Below, one piece after another: positions 34,640-45,486 of a stretch of DNA of 64,000 nucleotides. The DNA comes from Linum tenue (Eukaryota; Streptophyta; Magnoliopsida; Malpighiales; Linaceae). The notes under the pieces were generated by a model, which saw nothing but the letters and a program-made list of their open reading frames with translations, ran no database searches and was not told the DNA's origin. Location of the stretch: positions 56,738,679-56,802,678 of the forward strand of contig CAMGYJ010000004.1 of assembly GCA_946122785.1 (NCBI GenBank). Direction: 5' to 3'. The first letter of the stretch is position 1; each line of letters starts with the position of its first letter. Both the position numbers and the translations under genes were made by a program.

Positions 34640-36270
34640 TTCTATAGGAACAACTTGACGTAATCACCCATCGGTCGCTATCTCGCTTTCCTGAATGGGA
34701 TGTTCGGATCGAGCCCTTCATTGAAAGAGCGGGATTGCTGAGGGTGCGAAACTTTGTGGGGATGGAGATGGACAACAGCCTCCTTACAGCAATGGTGTAA
34801 AGGTGGAAGAAGAAACGCACACAATCCACCTTTTGGAGGGAGAGATGACAATTATGTTGAAGAGTGTGGCCATGCTGAGAGAGCTTCCAATCAATGGTGA
34901 TACCATAATAGAGAGTTCACAAAATTCATTGAATGGCTGAGTCCAATTAATAAGTGAGCATTTAGGCATCAACATCCCCGAGAAAGCACCAAAAGGTCGT
35001 CGTGTACCACCTCTAAACAAGTCTATGCTATCGATCCCTTGGCTAGTGAGGACCTTTGGTACGTTTCCAGAGGATGCCACAGATGCTCGGATAGAGAGGT
35101 ATGCTCACATTTACCTGATTTTTTTGGTTGGAGGATTTTTGTTTTCGAACAAGTCTGGTGGAAATATGCATTGTATGTGGCTCTGAGTTCTTTTGTGAGA
35201 TTAGGATGAGATTGGGAGAAAAAGTTGGGGATTTGCTTGTTTGGCAATGATAATTGCGGAGTTGTGCAAGTGTACGGACCCGAAAACAAAGCAAGCGGGT
35301 GGTGCCATGTTCATCCTCCAACTATGTGTTTGGGAGCACCTTTCTACTTTCACTCTGATCTGCCCTGCCAGTAGTTGGGGTCCCGAATAGCCACTACGAC
35401 AAGCGGCTTATGGTGTTATATGGATTGAAGCTATCACGAGACTCTCCTCCCTAGTCGGGTACCGCCAAAATCTTGACAGTATAGAGTTCAACGAGGTAAC
35501 ATTCTAGTTTATTAACATTAATTTATTTGTATGAATATGAATAGTATTTTATTCGTTGAAATTATTTGTTTTGGCCATTAATTTATTTGTATGAATATGA
35601 ATGCTATTTTATTTGCTGAAATTATGTCTTGGTCATTACTTTATTTTTATGAATATGAATGCTATTTTATTTGTTGAACTTATTTTTCTTGGTCATTAAT
35701 TTATTTTTATGAATATGAATGCTATTTTATTTGTTGAAATTATTTGTCTTGTCCATTAATTTATTTTTATGAATATGAATGTTATTTTATTTGTTGAAAT
35801 TATTCTTCTTGGTCATTAATTTATTTTTATGAATATGAATGCTATTTTATTTTTTGAAATTATTTGTCTTGACCATTAATTTATTTTTTATGTATATGAA
35901 TGCTATTTTATTTGTTGAAAGTATTTGTATGGACCTTAATATATTTGTTGAAACTTAGCTGGAGTGGGATCCGTATCCGAACGGATCAGAGGAGATGTAC
36001 GAGTTGCGGCACCCTGATGATCGTCGACTCTGGTTGTGCAAGTTGCCTATGATTTGCCACAACTTTGTCGAGTGGCACCTCCTGGATAAATGAGTCCGCA
36101 ATATAATTGGGCGGAGCCAATTCCTCTCCCACGACAGGACGTACATAAGTCCACAAATACAGCAAGGATCTACGGATATAGTTAGTGATTGGCCATCCAA
36201 CCCATTCTTCAACCCATACTGGCCACTCTTGTCCATCATGTTCAACCAATGGACTAGGTGCAGTTCGATC
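34640..36270 (+). pseudogene. Plant mobile domain (PMD, aminotransferase-like) protein of a Mutator-like element
   Basis: Reading through frame breaks gives MDNSLLTAMV..RW, LLEGEMTIMLKSVAM, RELPINGDT, then LSIPWLVRTFGTFPEDATDA, HIYLIFLVGGFLFSNKSGG, IIAELCKCTDPKTKQAGGA, and after an intron-like gap ELRHPDDRRLWLCKLPMICH and NFVEWHLLD. This order (LISALVERW, H.FHLP.GE.TITL.DV..L.GLPI.G, ARAYILQL.GG.LFPDKSG, W...VPLICF..VEWH) is that of the plant mobile domain family (PF10536), found in host MAIN/MAIL proteins and in transposons. The stretch 35500-35955 is a tandem repeat in what would be an intron. Several stops and frameshifts make it dead. Confidence 0.75.
35515..35955. repeat. 60 bp tandem repeat, about seven units
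   Basis: The period is close to 60 bp, with unit core TTTATGAATATGAATGCTAT, then TTATTTGTTGAAATTATT and TTGGTCATTAATTTA. Units differ by a few substitutions. It sits between two coding blocks of the mobile domain pseudogene, so it was probably intronic. Confidence 0.9.
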
Positions 36271-36296
36271 CTTATATCTTGATCATGGTACATCAT

Positions 36297-37790
36297 CCGG
36301 ACCTAAAAAATCTCCAGAACCAGAACTCCACATGATTCTTGATCTTGTTCAGTATAACCCCAACCACCATACTGGCCAACATCTTCAGTCTCGACATACA
36401 CCTCGACAATTGGAAATTTGTTTTCTGCAATAAATCTCACCAACATATTAATGTCGTAAGAAATAATTGATCCTTCATATACAAGTGCATATCCTTGGTA
36501 AACTGACATACGGTAAGTCATCTTGCATACTCTTCTCCTCCCTATGCAACTTCGTAGTCAATACTATTCTGAAAAATGTAATTTGATCATTCCACCGAAT
36601 CAATAGTTCGAATTTTTGAAAATTTCTACTCATTTCTGTAGTTTATAGGAACAACTCATCGCATATAGTTCAAACAATACTAAATTAATCCAAAATTATA
36701 ATGCTCATTCACCAACATAAACAGAACTTTATTCCAAAATGCTTCTTATTTGCTCAGCTATTGTGCTCCAGCTGCTGCAGTTTGTGTTTGGAATAAAGAA
36801 GATAGAAAGTATATGAGCTGCCAGAATGTGATGAGAGCTTGGTTTTTATTTTCGTAAACTGATGATGTGGTTCAAGGTCGTGTCCATCGAACTAGTGTAG
36901 TTCGAGTGCAAGGGACTTGATCCACTAGGACCAAAAATCGTATCCCTACACCCTATCCTGAAGGATGTCGGGTGGAAAGCGACTTGGCAGAATAACTGGA
37001 AAGTGGTTTGAGTCCATAATCCTCAATCTAGTGCCACCAATAATCTTCGTGCAATAATTCATATGGATCGATTCATGGAGCCACGATCAACCTTGATCGA
37101 GTCAGGGAAACTCGATGCACTTGCAAATCGAGTCTGCAACATTGATCTAACTGGATAGTGTTTCTTGTGATCGATCCACCTATGATCGAGTTGCTGACCC
37201 TCGATCCATTATTTGTTCGAGTCTTTGAACGTTGATCTGGTTTGTAATTCGAGTTTGGGAAACTCGAACCGTGCCAAACTTTGATTTTGGAAAATGTTTT
37301 TAAAAGTTATGTATTGTAGGAATTTTTTTTCTAATTTCTATAGTATATTGGGAAAAATTCTCTCATTCTCCAGAATCTGATACACCATCAACATCGGAAT
37401 AAGGGTTTTCTGTATTTTCCACATTCTCCTCTCTTTTGGGTAGTGATCAATTGATGGTGGGGATGGTGCTCGGCGTGGAATGTGCGCAAAGAGGACGCTT
37501 CCATAAGAGTGGTGGCGATGTTCCCGAATGGACATGATGGTCGTCATTTTTCTTGTACGCAAGTGAACACGAAGGGAACTCCTATACTGCGATTGAGTAC
37601 ACCACCTTAACCAAAATCTTACCCAGGCTCCAATCTCGAGGGGTCTCCTCATGAGCATCACAAAGCTATTGTGGGGTCCATCTCTTCCGTCGGGGCTCCT
37701 CATCTCCGACGTCCATATGAGATGGAATTTGGAATAGTGGATTCGAAATAAAGGCCGAATTTGAAGTTCCAACCAACGTTTTACCTTCAT
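36297..37790 (-). pseudogene. Candidate Mutator transposase N-terminal remnant
   Basis: The minus-strand ORF at 36521-36303 (MTYRMSVYQGYALVYEGSII ... NMLVRFIAENKFPIVEVYVE) resembles the short N-terminal domain preceding MuDR-type transposases. Further along, the 37790-37338 ORF and its alternative frame have an acidic 'EENVENTENPYSDVDG' stretch as often found there. The catalytic MULE domain (PF10551) and zinc knuckle are not present. Identification is tentative and rests partly on position opposite the mobile domain gene. Confidence 0.35.
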
Positions 37791-37860
37791 ATTGTTATTG
37801 TAGATTTGCCGTAGGGACGATTTCTAAAGACGCCTAGCGTCTATTTGGTATTCCCTCAGT

Positions 37861-38177
37861 TGGAGCCATGGTCGATTCTAGCCATTTAATGGATACATGT
37901 ATTATCCTACTCGAGAAAGAGCGACGGGGGACGTGGTGGTCAGACAGAACACGAGAATCTGCTCGATGTGGCTTCCAACTGCGACTAATCCCAAATTCGC
38001 CAACGAGAATTTCAGGTGGATCCTCCACTACTTCATCATGACAAGAGACGACGGTTGCAGCCACGAGAAGAACGATTTTGTGTGTGTGATTCTCAGTGAG
38101 TCCCAACTGATGTCTACACTAATGACGGTGGGTCTGCTCGACACTTCCGACGCGGAGATGGTGGAGGAGGAAGGCTA
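37861..38177 (+). other. Unrecognised open frame near the right arm of the Mutator-like element
   Basis: The frame from 37897 encodes 93 residues (MYYPTRERATGDVVVRQNTR ... FRWILHYFIMTRDDG ... TLMTVGLLD) with an acidic end EMVEEEG. The opposite strand is open too. GC content is higher than the arms. No family recognised; it could be element leader or a captured exon. Confidence 0.25.
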
Positions 38178-38599
38178 GGGTTTAGGTGTTCATGGAATAA
38201 TAAGAAAGTAAGTTTTTTTTTTAATGGTTGTGAATATGAGGTAAAATTGTGATGGTTTAAATTTTATTAATTAATTATTTTTTTTATTGCCATGTCACTA
38301 ATTTAATAGCTAACTGTTAGAGTTTTCTGTCACATAAGATAGGTTTAACCGAGACTAACAGAGAGTGACGAAACTTGAATTGTTGAACTAATTTTAGTGA
38401 CAATGAAGGGAATAAAATATTCTTAGTAACCAAACGTCGAACTTTAAGTAAACCTAGTGACCAAATATGAAATATACCATATACATATGACAAAGACAAG
38501 CGTATGACTATCATACACTATAGACCTGCATTCACACTTGTTATATGTACTGACTCACTCCGACTAACAGAAAAGAAAATCCCGACTAGAGCCCAAGTA

Positions 38600-39930
38600 T
38601 AAACTCTAGTAGGGTGCAGTATGGGGCAAGCGTTTTAAATGTTAACCCAGGCCGGTCCATGTACCCATACTTCAATTGTTTAAGTTGTTTTCTAGCAAAC
38701 GGATTGGAGATTAAAACTAAGAAAACTACAAAGTAAATAATAAAAACAGTAAATCGAGGTTGTCCCAATAAGAGAAGAATTCACCAGGGTATTGCTCCCC
38801 CTACCTACATATCAAGATCAACCGAATAGCATGCAAGTGTGTGATGGTGCGTTCATCCACTGTAAGGAGGGTACAACTAGTGAAGGAACTTCACTCTCTC
38901 GGATGATAGGCCAGGGAATGTCAACTTAAGCCAGGGCACTAGCTCTCTTGGACAATCAACCGAGGGTTTCCAAACTAATCCCTCGGAACTTAATCTGGAC
39001 GACAAAGTAACAACCAATCAAGGTGCTAGATCGAAGTTTGAAGCTTGCCCTAAATTTCCCTAAATGGTTGACACAAATGGCCAATAAATCCAGCTTCTCA
39101 AAGCCTCTTACAAAAGGGGGTTTCTCTCCACCTAGGTCAATGTAACTGGGTTGTGAGAAATGAAGAACACAACTCAATAATTCTGAAAATACCTCAAACA
39201 TTGCATTAAAACACAAACTCACACACAAAGCATTCAATCCTTACAATCTATCACATATGCAAAGCTAGGTTTCACAATACCCAAGTGAAAATGAACACTA
39301 CGCCATAGCTAGGCTAGTGATTGCAACAAAGAAGAGAGAGAAAACCATGGCATATGCTTGTCTTCCCTCCTTGTTGATGAGAACTCCCTTGAGAGGTGAA
39401 AGTCTTCACTCCTCTAGCTTGATGCAAGCCCAAATTTACTTCTTCTTCTTCTTCTTCTCTCTTTGTTGATCACTTTCTCTCTCTAGATTATGAAGAAAAA
39501 TACCTTTCTCTCACTAGGGTTTCTTCTTAGGGTTTTTCGGCTAGAACCCTAGAAGGGAACCCAGAAAAAGTAAAAGTAACCAAGTTCCAACCTCCTCTTC
39601 TCTCTGCCAGCTGCCCTCTATTTATACAACCCGACATTCACTTTCACGGTAAGAATATCACGGTTGTGACATTGGAGCTCCAACCGTGACATCTGACAAA
39701 AACGCAGAAGATTGATGTCGTTTCAGTCCAACATCACGGTCAGTGGATAATTGTCACGGTCTAGCGACCGTGACAATCTTTAGACCCACGAGGTGCACCA
39801 AATTGTTTGTTTCCCAGCGATATTCTCGCCCACTAGTAAATTGTCCAAATCGTGATACGTGACTATTCTTCACTTTTTGGCACTTTTCGAATGTACTTGG
39901 ATATATTTGAATGAATCAGAACCGTCAGTT
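38600..39930 (+). repeat. Possible R1-like repeat or unrelated retroelement non-coding region
   Basis: The arrangement is like R1: an AGGGTGCAGTATGG phrase, a TTTTCTAGCAAACGGATTGG phrase, a block describing alternating short words, then TTCTTCTTCTCTC tracts, TATTTATACAACCC, and a CACGGT-rich block (39640-39780, TCACGGTTGTGAC and complements). Direct phrase matches to R1 are few, so membership is uncertain. No coding sequence. Confidence 0.3.
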
Positions 39931-40413
39931 ATTATTACTTTAGATTAAATGAATTTTATGGTTCGGGTTTGAGAATTTGGCATGGAATTGGGTTTCACCC
40001 ATTAGAGATTAAGGTGTAGTATCATGCCTCAAACTCAGGTTAATTCGTGATCTAAATAGTAAAACTCAAGCACTTGACGGGCATACGGTAGTGTGAACGC
40101 AGGCGTGTAGCCTACGCTTGGCGTAGGCTAGCTTGAACCATATATGCATGTAGGTGTATGCTTATCTTATCATACGCCCGTCGAGTTTTGTTATTTTGAC
40201 CGTGAATAAATTGGAGTTTGGGTATGAGAATATACCCTAACCTCAAGTGAACCCCAGCTCTCGGTTCTCTAACCTAAATCATAAGATTTATTTAAATAAT
40301 CTTAAAACGAAAATCAACTATTTTGATTCGTCAATATTATCAAAGTAAAAATAAAAATTGTGAACGCAGTTGTATAGCATACGTTTGTTCAATGCTATCT
40401 GAAACCATATATA
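39931..40413. other. Intergenic, no feature recognised
   Basis: The phrase GCATACGNNNGT and its complement recur at 40080, 40110 and 40180, suggesting a small decayed foldback. No coding sequence. Confidence 0.35.
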
Positions 40414-40605
40414 TAGGGGCGGACCTACGTGTTGCTAAGTGGTGTCGTCCGACACAACGACACCCATTCGCTCGAATTTTTTTTGAAAAAGCTAATTTTT
40501 TGTAAAAAAAAAATTTAATACAGGATTTCCGACACCGCTTTAATAATTATAGCCGATACTCGTTCATTAGCTGACACCACTCTTCAACAATGATGGGTTC
40601 GCCAC

Positions 40606-40607
<2 letters not shown>
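40414..40607. mobile_element. hAT-like MITE, 194 bp
   Basis: The left end is TAGGGGCGGACCTACG; the right end is the complement of CAGTGGCGAACCCATC. An 8 bp duplication CATATATA lies at 40406-40413 and 40608-40615. Internal GACACC words occur in both orientations. The right copy of the duplication merges with an (AT)n tract at 40609-40645. Confidence 0.75.
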
Positions 40608-40648
<41 letters not shown>

Positions 40649-41227
40649 ACGACGATCATGATTAGATTATGATTGGGATATATATAATGAAATGAAAGGG
40701 AAATTCATGCACGTAACCTTAATGTAAAGACTTTTCAGATCATGGGGAAGAATAATTAAGTGGGGTAGGTTAGGTGGAAGGTTCCTTTCTAGCTAGCTAG
40801 TTCCAGGCACGCATTGGCAACTGGTGTTGGAAAATCGAATAATACGATGGAGCAGCACATGCGCATATGATCTGGAAAGAATCCCAACACTGGGATTTGA
40901 TTGATGGACCAAATTCGCAACCAGCTTCTCAAAGAAAAAAGAGGAAAAAAACTATACTTAGCTATCTTATCTATGCCTACGTAGGGATGGCAATTACCCA
41001 CCCATCATCGGCGGATTTAGGGGGTGGCCACCCCGGGCCCCGGCCCAGCCCTCCTCTGAATCCGTAGTTAGTATAGTCCTTATGAAATTTTCGATTTTAG
41101 ATATTCGACCCAGTGTTATTTTATGATATGATATGGTTTAACTAGAAAATTATCAAGTTGAACATATTCAAATCACTATAAATTTAGCCTAGAAATTTTA
41201 GCCCCAAAGATTATGCATCTAAAAAAT

Positions 41228-41410
41228 CATGGTCCATGAAACCGTACCGGAGACCGTACCGGAAAAGTAAGCGGTAGGGTATTTTATGGCAAAACCGTGG
41301 TTTAACCGTAGTTCAACCGTTAGTACCGTTAAATACCGCCTATCGATTTAGCCTCCGGTACTGGTATTTTGTGGTTGAACCGCCGGTACGGTACGGTTTA
41401 ATGGACCATG
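41228..41410. mobile_element. Foldback element inside the inner hAT, 183 bp
   Basis: The ends CATGGTCCATGAAACCG and CGGTTTAATGGACCATG are inverted copies. The interior has AACCGTACCGG-type words in both orientations. The flanks TAAAAAAT and AAAAAAAC match only partly as a target duplication, so insertion by transposition is likely but not proven. Confidence 0.55.
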
Positions 41411-41535
41411 AAAAAAACAAAGAAACCTAAAATTCTAAAAAGTTTAAAACGTGAAAGACTAAAAGAAATATGAGGTTTGTTCCCTTAAAAATTTACTAGA
41501 GCAGCTGGTGTGCAGGGGCGGACACACAATGCAAA

Positions 41536-41742
41536 TTGATTAGTGGATTGATTTATCTAGTGCTGATGCTGCTCGTTTCAACAGCTACCACGAAGAGAAC
41601 CTTTTCAACAATGAAACATGTGAGAACTGATTTGCTCAACAAAATGAGCGATGAATTTCTCGGCGATTGCTCAAGTATTTTATTTGAAACAGTGTATACT
41701 ATTGGTATGGATGTAGACTCCTTGATGCATTCCCTAAATTAA
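41536..41742 (+). pseudogene. hAT transposase C-terminal (dimerisation) fragment
   Basis: It reads LVLMLLVSTATTKRTFSTMK, then HVRTDLLNKMSDEFLGDC and GMDVDSLMHSLN. These are the hAT dimerisation motifs VSTATTERAFSAMK..KT.LRNKM.DEFL.D and the I/VDS..D.F end. Only the last part remains. Ends of the carrying element fit TTF-type hAT transposons. Confidence 0.75.
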
Positions 41743-42859
41743 AATACAGTCGTGTACAATTTACATTGCAAAAAACTATAATCATTATAATTTTTACACG
41801 GTTCTAATTTTCTAATGAAATACGGCCCAATGCTCTTCTGTGTTCTGGATCCGCCGCTGCCACCCATGGGTAATTTTACCCAAATCCAAATAGATCCATT
41901 TAGTATGGGTAGGGTTTGGATGAAGTGTATATGGGTTTGGGGGTTTGTAAATGAGTTTGGGTTAGGTATGGATATTGCTTTCATAATGTAAATGGGTATG
42001 GGTTGGATATGGATATCCATTTACTTGAGGGTGTTTTAACTACACACACAAAAATTGGACCTATTTGTAAAACTTGAAAAGTTTAGGTACCAAAATGTAA
42101 GACCAAAAAAATTTAGGTACAAAAATGTAAATTTCCATCGATATTTTGAGGACTTATATGCAAAAAAAATAATTTTAGGTACTAAATCTGCATATCTATT
42201 AAGTTTAGGTACCAAACTGTAATTTGCCTTTGGACATGGGTACAAACCCAAATCCATGTGTTAAAAACCCAACCCAACCCAAGTAAATGGGTATGGGTAC
42301 AAATCCATCAAACTCTACCCATCTACCATTTATTTGGAATCCATACCCAACCCAATTGGGTTGGATAGTAAAATACCCATGGATATGGGCAAAATTGCCA
42401 TCCCTATGCGTACGGTGTCTATCGGGTGATTGATTACCGGGTTAAGTTAATTGTGGTCTTTATGTTACTAGTCACAGGGCGAGACTAGTTGGCCGGATTC
42501 GTTTTGTGAATTGAGTAAACAACAATAGCAGTAATATGCAAGATACATGCATATTTGATAGTATGAATGTTAACTATAATAACAAACTTCATCCATTGAA
42601 AACTTTTACACCACACAATTATTTATAGTGGATACAATTTCAATAGGTGAAGCTAATATAGCACGATAAAACAAATAATTTTCTTCACTGTAATTCAAAT
42701 GGAGATTAGCATCTATATGATTCACAATATCAACAATGACATTTCCTTCATGTGGAATGCTCAATGATGCTGGAATTGAGATCATTGACGCCACAAAAGC
42801 GTTGTAGCCCACTCCATCACCTATATGCAAAATTCATTTGCTGAATTCTTCAATATAGA

Positions 42860-43650
42860 TAGGGGTGGGCAACGGGACAGGACGGGGTACTCGTCCCGTT
42901 TGAAACGGGTACCCATTCCCATTTGGAGAGAAAACTCCATCCCATATCCCAACCCGTACGGGTTAACGGGTACCCGTTACCTGTACGGGAAAAAATAACG
43001 GGTACCCACGGGTACCCATATTTCATTAAATCATTGAAGTGTTGCTACTGCAGACCACGTGGTCAATCAACAAATTAAAGGAACTGATGCTTTTGTGCAT
43101 CAAAGGGGTAAATAATTTAAGGAAGACTTATATGGAACCTTAACAGTAACCACCAACCATAGAATAGTGAGATGGGAAGTGTCAACCTTGAGCCAAACAT
43201 TGTGAATATATGGGCCAGTTCTAATAGATATATATATCGAGGCTCACTAGCAGAGAGAAGGATGAATGCAATGCTGGACAAGAAAGATACCAGACTCTGT
43301 AATATTTAATCCACCATTCTACTCCTACTACTATTACAACCAAAAATCAATGGAACTAAGTCTCAATTTGAACCAGGGCGTGCAGCTCTAGCAAGGGGGA
43401 ACCTTGTTCTGAAGCTCACAGTGACAGATGGGAGTGGGATCTCGATGATGATTGGGAAGTTGATGGGTAGTACGGGTACCCGTAATACCCAAACGGGTAT
43501 TAACGGGTAACCCGCGGGTACCCATTGTAAAACTTCTTGATCCCAAATCCCATCTCATAAAAAATTACGGGTATTTGGGTACCCGTAACCCTCAAAAAAC
43601 GGGACGGGTATGAGTATTCCCAAATACCAGTTTCCCGTTGCCCACCCCTA
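42860..43650. mobile_element. hAT-like element E, 791 bp, ACGGGTACCC repeats
   Basis: The ends are TAGGGGTGGGCAACGGGA and its inverted copy. A perfect 8 bp duplication AATATAGA lies at 42852-42859 and 43651-43658. Both ends are crowded with ACGGGTACCC and CGGGTACCCG words. The centre (43030-43440) is non-repetitive and without transposase motifs. It is inserted in the Helitron helicase pseudogene. Confidence 0.92.
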
Positions 43651-44058
43651 AATATAGATAGCTTCTTCAGGCTCACATTTTTCCAGGCAAAACCTTAAGA
43701 GAGCTTCAAAACTTTCAATAATGGTCAAACAAATATTACCTCTTGATATAAGAATTTACAATATCTGCTCGGTTTCCTATAGTAATTGCTGGTAATGTTT
43801 TTCGAAAATCTCCATCGAACACAACATAAATTCATCCAAAGTTCATGTCCTTTTTGTCTGGATGTTTTGCATGCAAAACGTATATGAGAGTTCTATCGAC
43901 TGCTTCAATATTATGTTTATGAGACATAGGAGGTGTATCCCAAACAACAAGAGAAGTGTTATGAATCAAATGTACTAATTTGCTTCATTGTTCAATATGA
44001 TATGTTGATTTGAGTCAAATTCAATTGGAATATGAAATCGAGAATGAGCAGTTCTACA

Positions 44059-44684
44059 TAGGGGTGGCTATACGGTACGGTCCGGTTAAATTGGCCCAAA
44101 TTGATCCGGTCCCGATCCGGTCTTTTCGAGAATATAAGGACCAAAGATTGGATTGGATACAGTCCGACCTTGATCGGGTCCGGTCCCAATTCGGTCTTTA
44201 CTTTAGATTGAGCTTGTGGAGATTTGTGTGGTCTAAGGGGGGATTTGAGTGGCCTAAGGCCTAAAAGGGTGAGGAGGTTAAATTTTGGATGTTGGGCTCT
44301 CTTATCCGGTCTTTATCCTGTTTTCGATCCGGTACCAAACGATTTTTTTACCTCAAATCTAGGCCCAAAGATTGGATTGTATTGTTTGCATACAATACAA
44401 TTATATGCTTCTGCTATCTCATCAGACATCAATATCCTGCTCTCCCCTCTCTATGATACAGTTGCTAGAAAGATTACAATTTCTGTGCTTAGAAACTGGA
44501 GTGAAATAAAAGAATTTGAATAACACGTACAAGTTGCAGCACTGCATCACACTTGATCTTCGTCAATGTGGGACTGGGGAGTCGATGTTTGTTGTTCTTG
44601 ATGTTCTTGGCTCCGGTCACGGTCCGGGTTACACGTTCCGGTTTCGGGTAAAACCAAAAAGCTCGAACTAAATAGCCAGCCCTA
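44059..44684. mobile_element. hAT-like element F, 626 bp, GGTCCGGT repeats
   Basis: The ends are TAGGGGTGGCTATACGG and the complement of TAGGGCTGGCTATTTAG. A perfect 8 bp duplication GTTCTACA lies at 44051-44058 and 44685-44692. The subterminal words are GATCCGGTC, GGTCCGGT and TTCGGTC. It is inserted in the Helitron helicase pseudogene, exactly between the GIAGLLI and HSRFHIPI motifs. Confidence 0.9.
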
Positions 44685-44867
44685 GTTCTACATCGAACTA
44701 TTAACAAACCTGCAATACCATAAGAAGCAATGCACAACACTATTTTCTTTTATGTATGTAATTTCAAACAAATAACCTTCTTAAGAAATGTCTTCCATGT
44801 ACCCCAAACCATCAACAAATAAGTCGTTCCCATTTTATTTCTCCTCACCTAGAACAATTTCATCTAA

Positions 44868-45140
44868 TGCCTTCCTCTACTCTAAATTCAACATTATGTG
44901 AAATCTATTGAACTGCTTCATTAAATCGTAAGGATTTTATTTTAACAATTTCATCGAATGTCTTCCTCTACTCTAAATTCAACTTTATTGGATGCAATCT
45001 ATTGGATTCCTTCATTGAATCTTATGTATTGTAATTCTAGAATATCATTGAATGCCTACCTTTTCTCCGAATTCAACTTTTGATACAATCTATTGAATTC
45101 TTTCATTTCATCTTTTGGATTTTAATTTAAGTCCTCATCG
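44868..45140. repeat. Tandem repeat of about 90 bp, three units, inside the Helitron
   Basis: Units start CATCTAATGCCTTCCTCTAC, CATCGAATGTCTTCCTCTAC and CATTGAATGCCTACCTTTTC. Each continues into an AATTCAAC...AATCTATTGAA phrase. The first overlaps the start of the helicase domain. Confidence 0.8.
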
Positions 45141-45486
45141 ATCATTCAATTTTAGATTTAACTTCATTGTTCTGCATATAAAAGCAAAGTTGGAAAATCA
45201 GTGAGAGATTTCCAATATTTCTACAGCTTTGTTTGGTTGTTTTTCAATTTTTGTTTGGTTTCTATTTTAAAGTCTTATTCAAAATTGAAGTCTTATTTTT
45301 CTCTTAATTTATAAGTTAATCATCTCATTTTGAATTAACTCGTATATGAATTAATGAAATAAGCAATGATAGTAGCCAACAAAAAAATTGATAGCATATA
45401 GATTGAAATAAACATGAAAAATTTATACACTTTTGTCTTATATAAATCACCTCTCAAGTACTTCCCGCAAATAAGCAAAGACAGTC

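Larger units (their letters stand above)
32745..38485. mobile_element. Decayed Mutator-like element with long inverted ends and a plant mobile domain gene
   Basis: The left arm (from about 32745: GTAAATTGCAAGTTTGGTCA, TTTCGTCACTTAAATTA, AACGGTTCAAGTTCTGTCAC) is inverted at the right end (about 38485-38270: ATATTTGGTCACTAGG, AACAATTCAAGTTTCGTCAC). The inverted match resumes further in (33965-34050 against 37325-37265: ATTCCTACAATACA, AGTTTGGCA). Long TIRs are a Mutator feature. Possible 9 bp flanks ATATCCATA and ATATACATA match at 8 of 9 positions, with the exact ends uncertain. It contains a plant mobile domain pseudogene on the plus strand and a candidate transposase remnant on the minus strand. 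The left arm was later split by element C. Confidence 0.65.
41006..41859. mobile_element. TTF-type hAT element inserted in element D, 854 bp
   Basis: The left end is CATCGGCGGATTTAGGGGG; the right end is the complement of CAGCGGCGGATCCAGAAC. A perfect 8 bp duplication CCACCCAT lies at 40998-41005 and 41860-41867. It carries the last part of a hAT transposase on the plus strand and a foldback element at 41228-41410. Confidence 0.85.
40982..42406. mobile_element. hAT-like element D, host of two further insertions
   Basis: The ends are TAGGGATGGCAATTACCC and the complement of TAGGGATGGCAATTTTGCC. The 8 bp flanks TGCCTACG (40974-40981) and TGCGTACG (42407-42414) differ at one position. The part outside the inner insertion (about 563 bp) is rich in GGGTATGGGTT / CCCAACCCA words near both ends. 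It carries no transposase of its own. Confidence 0.85.

Noticed and set aside
35515..35955. CRISPR-like array
   Set aside because: The units are contiguous tandem 60-mers without unique spacers, in a plant genome; it is a minisatellite.
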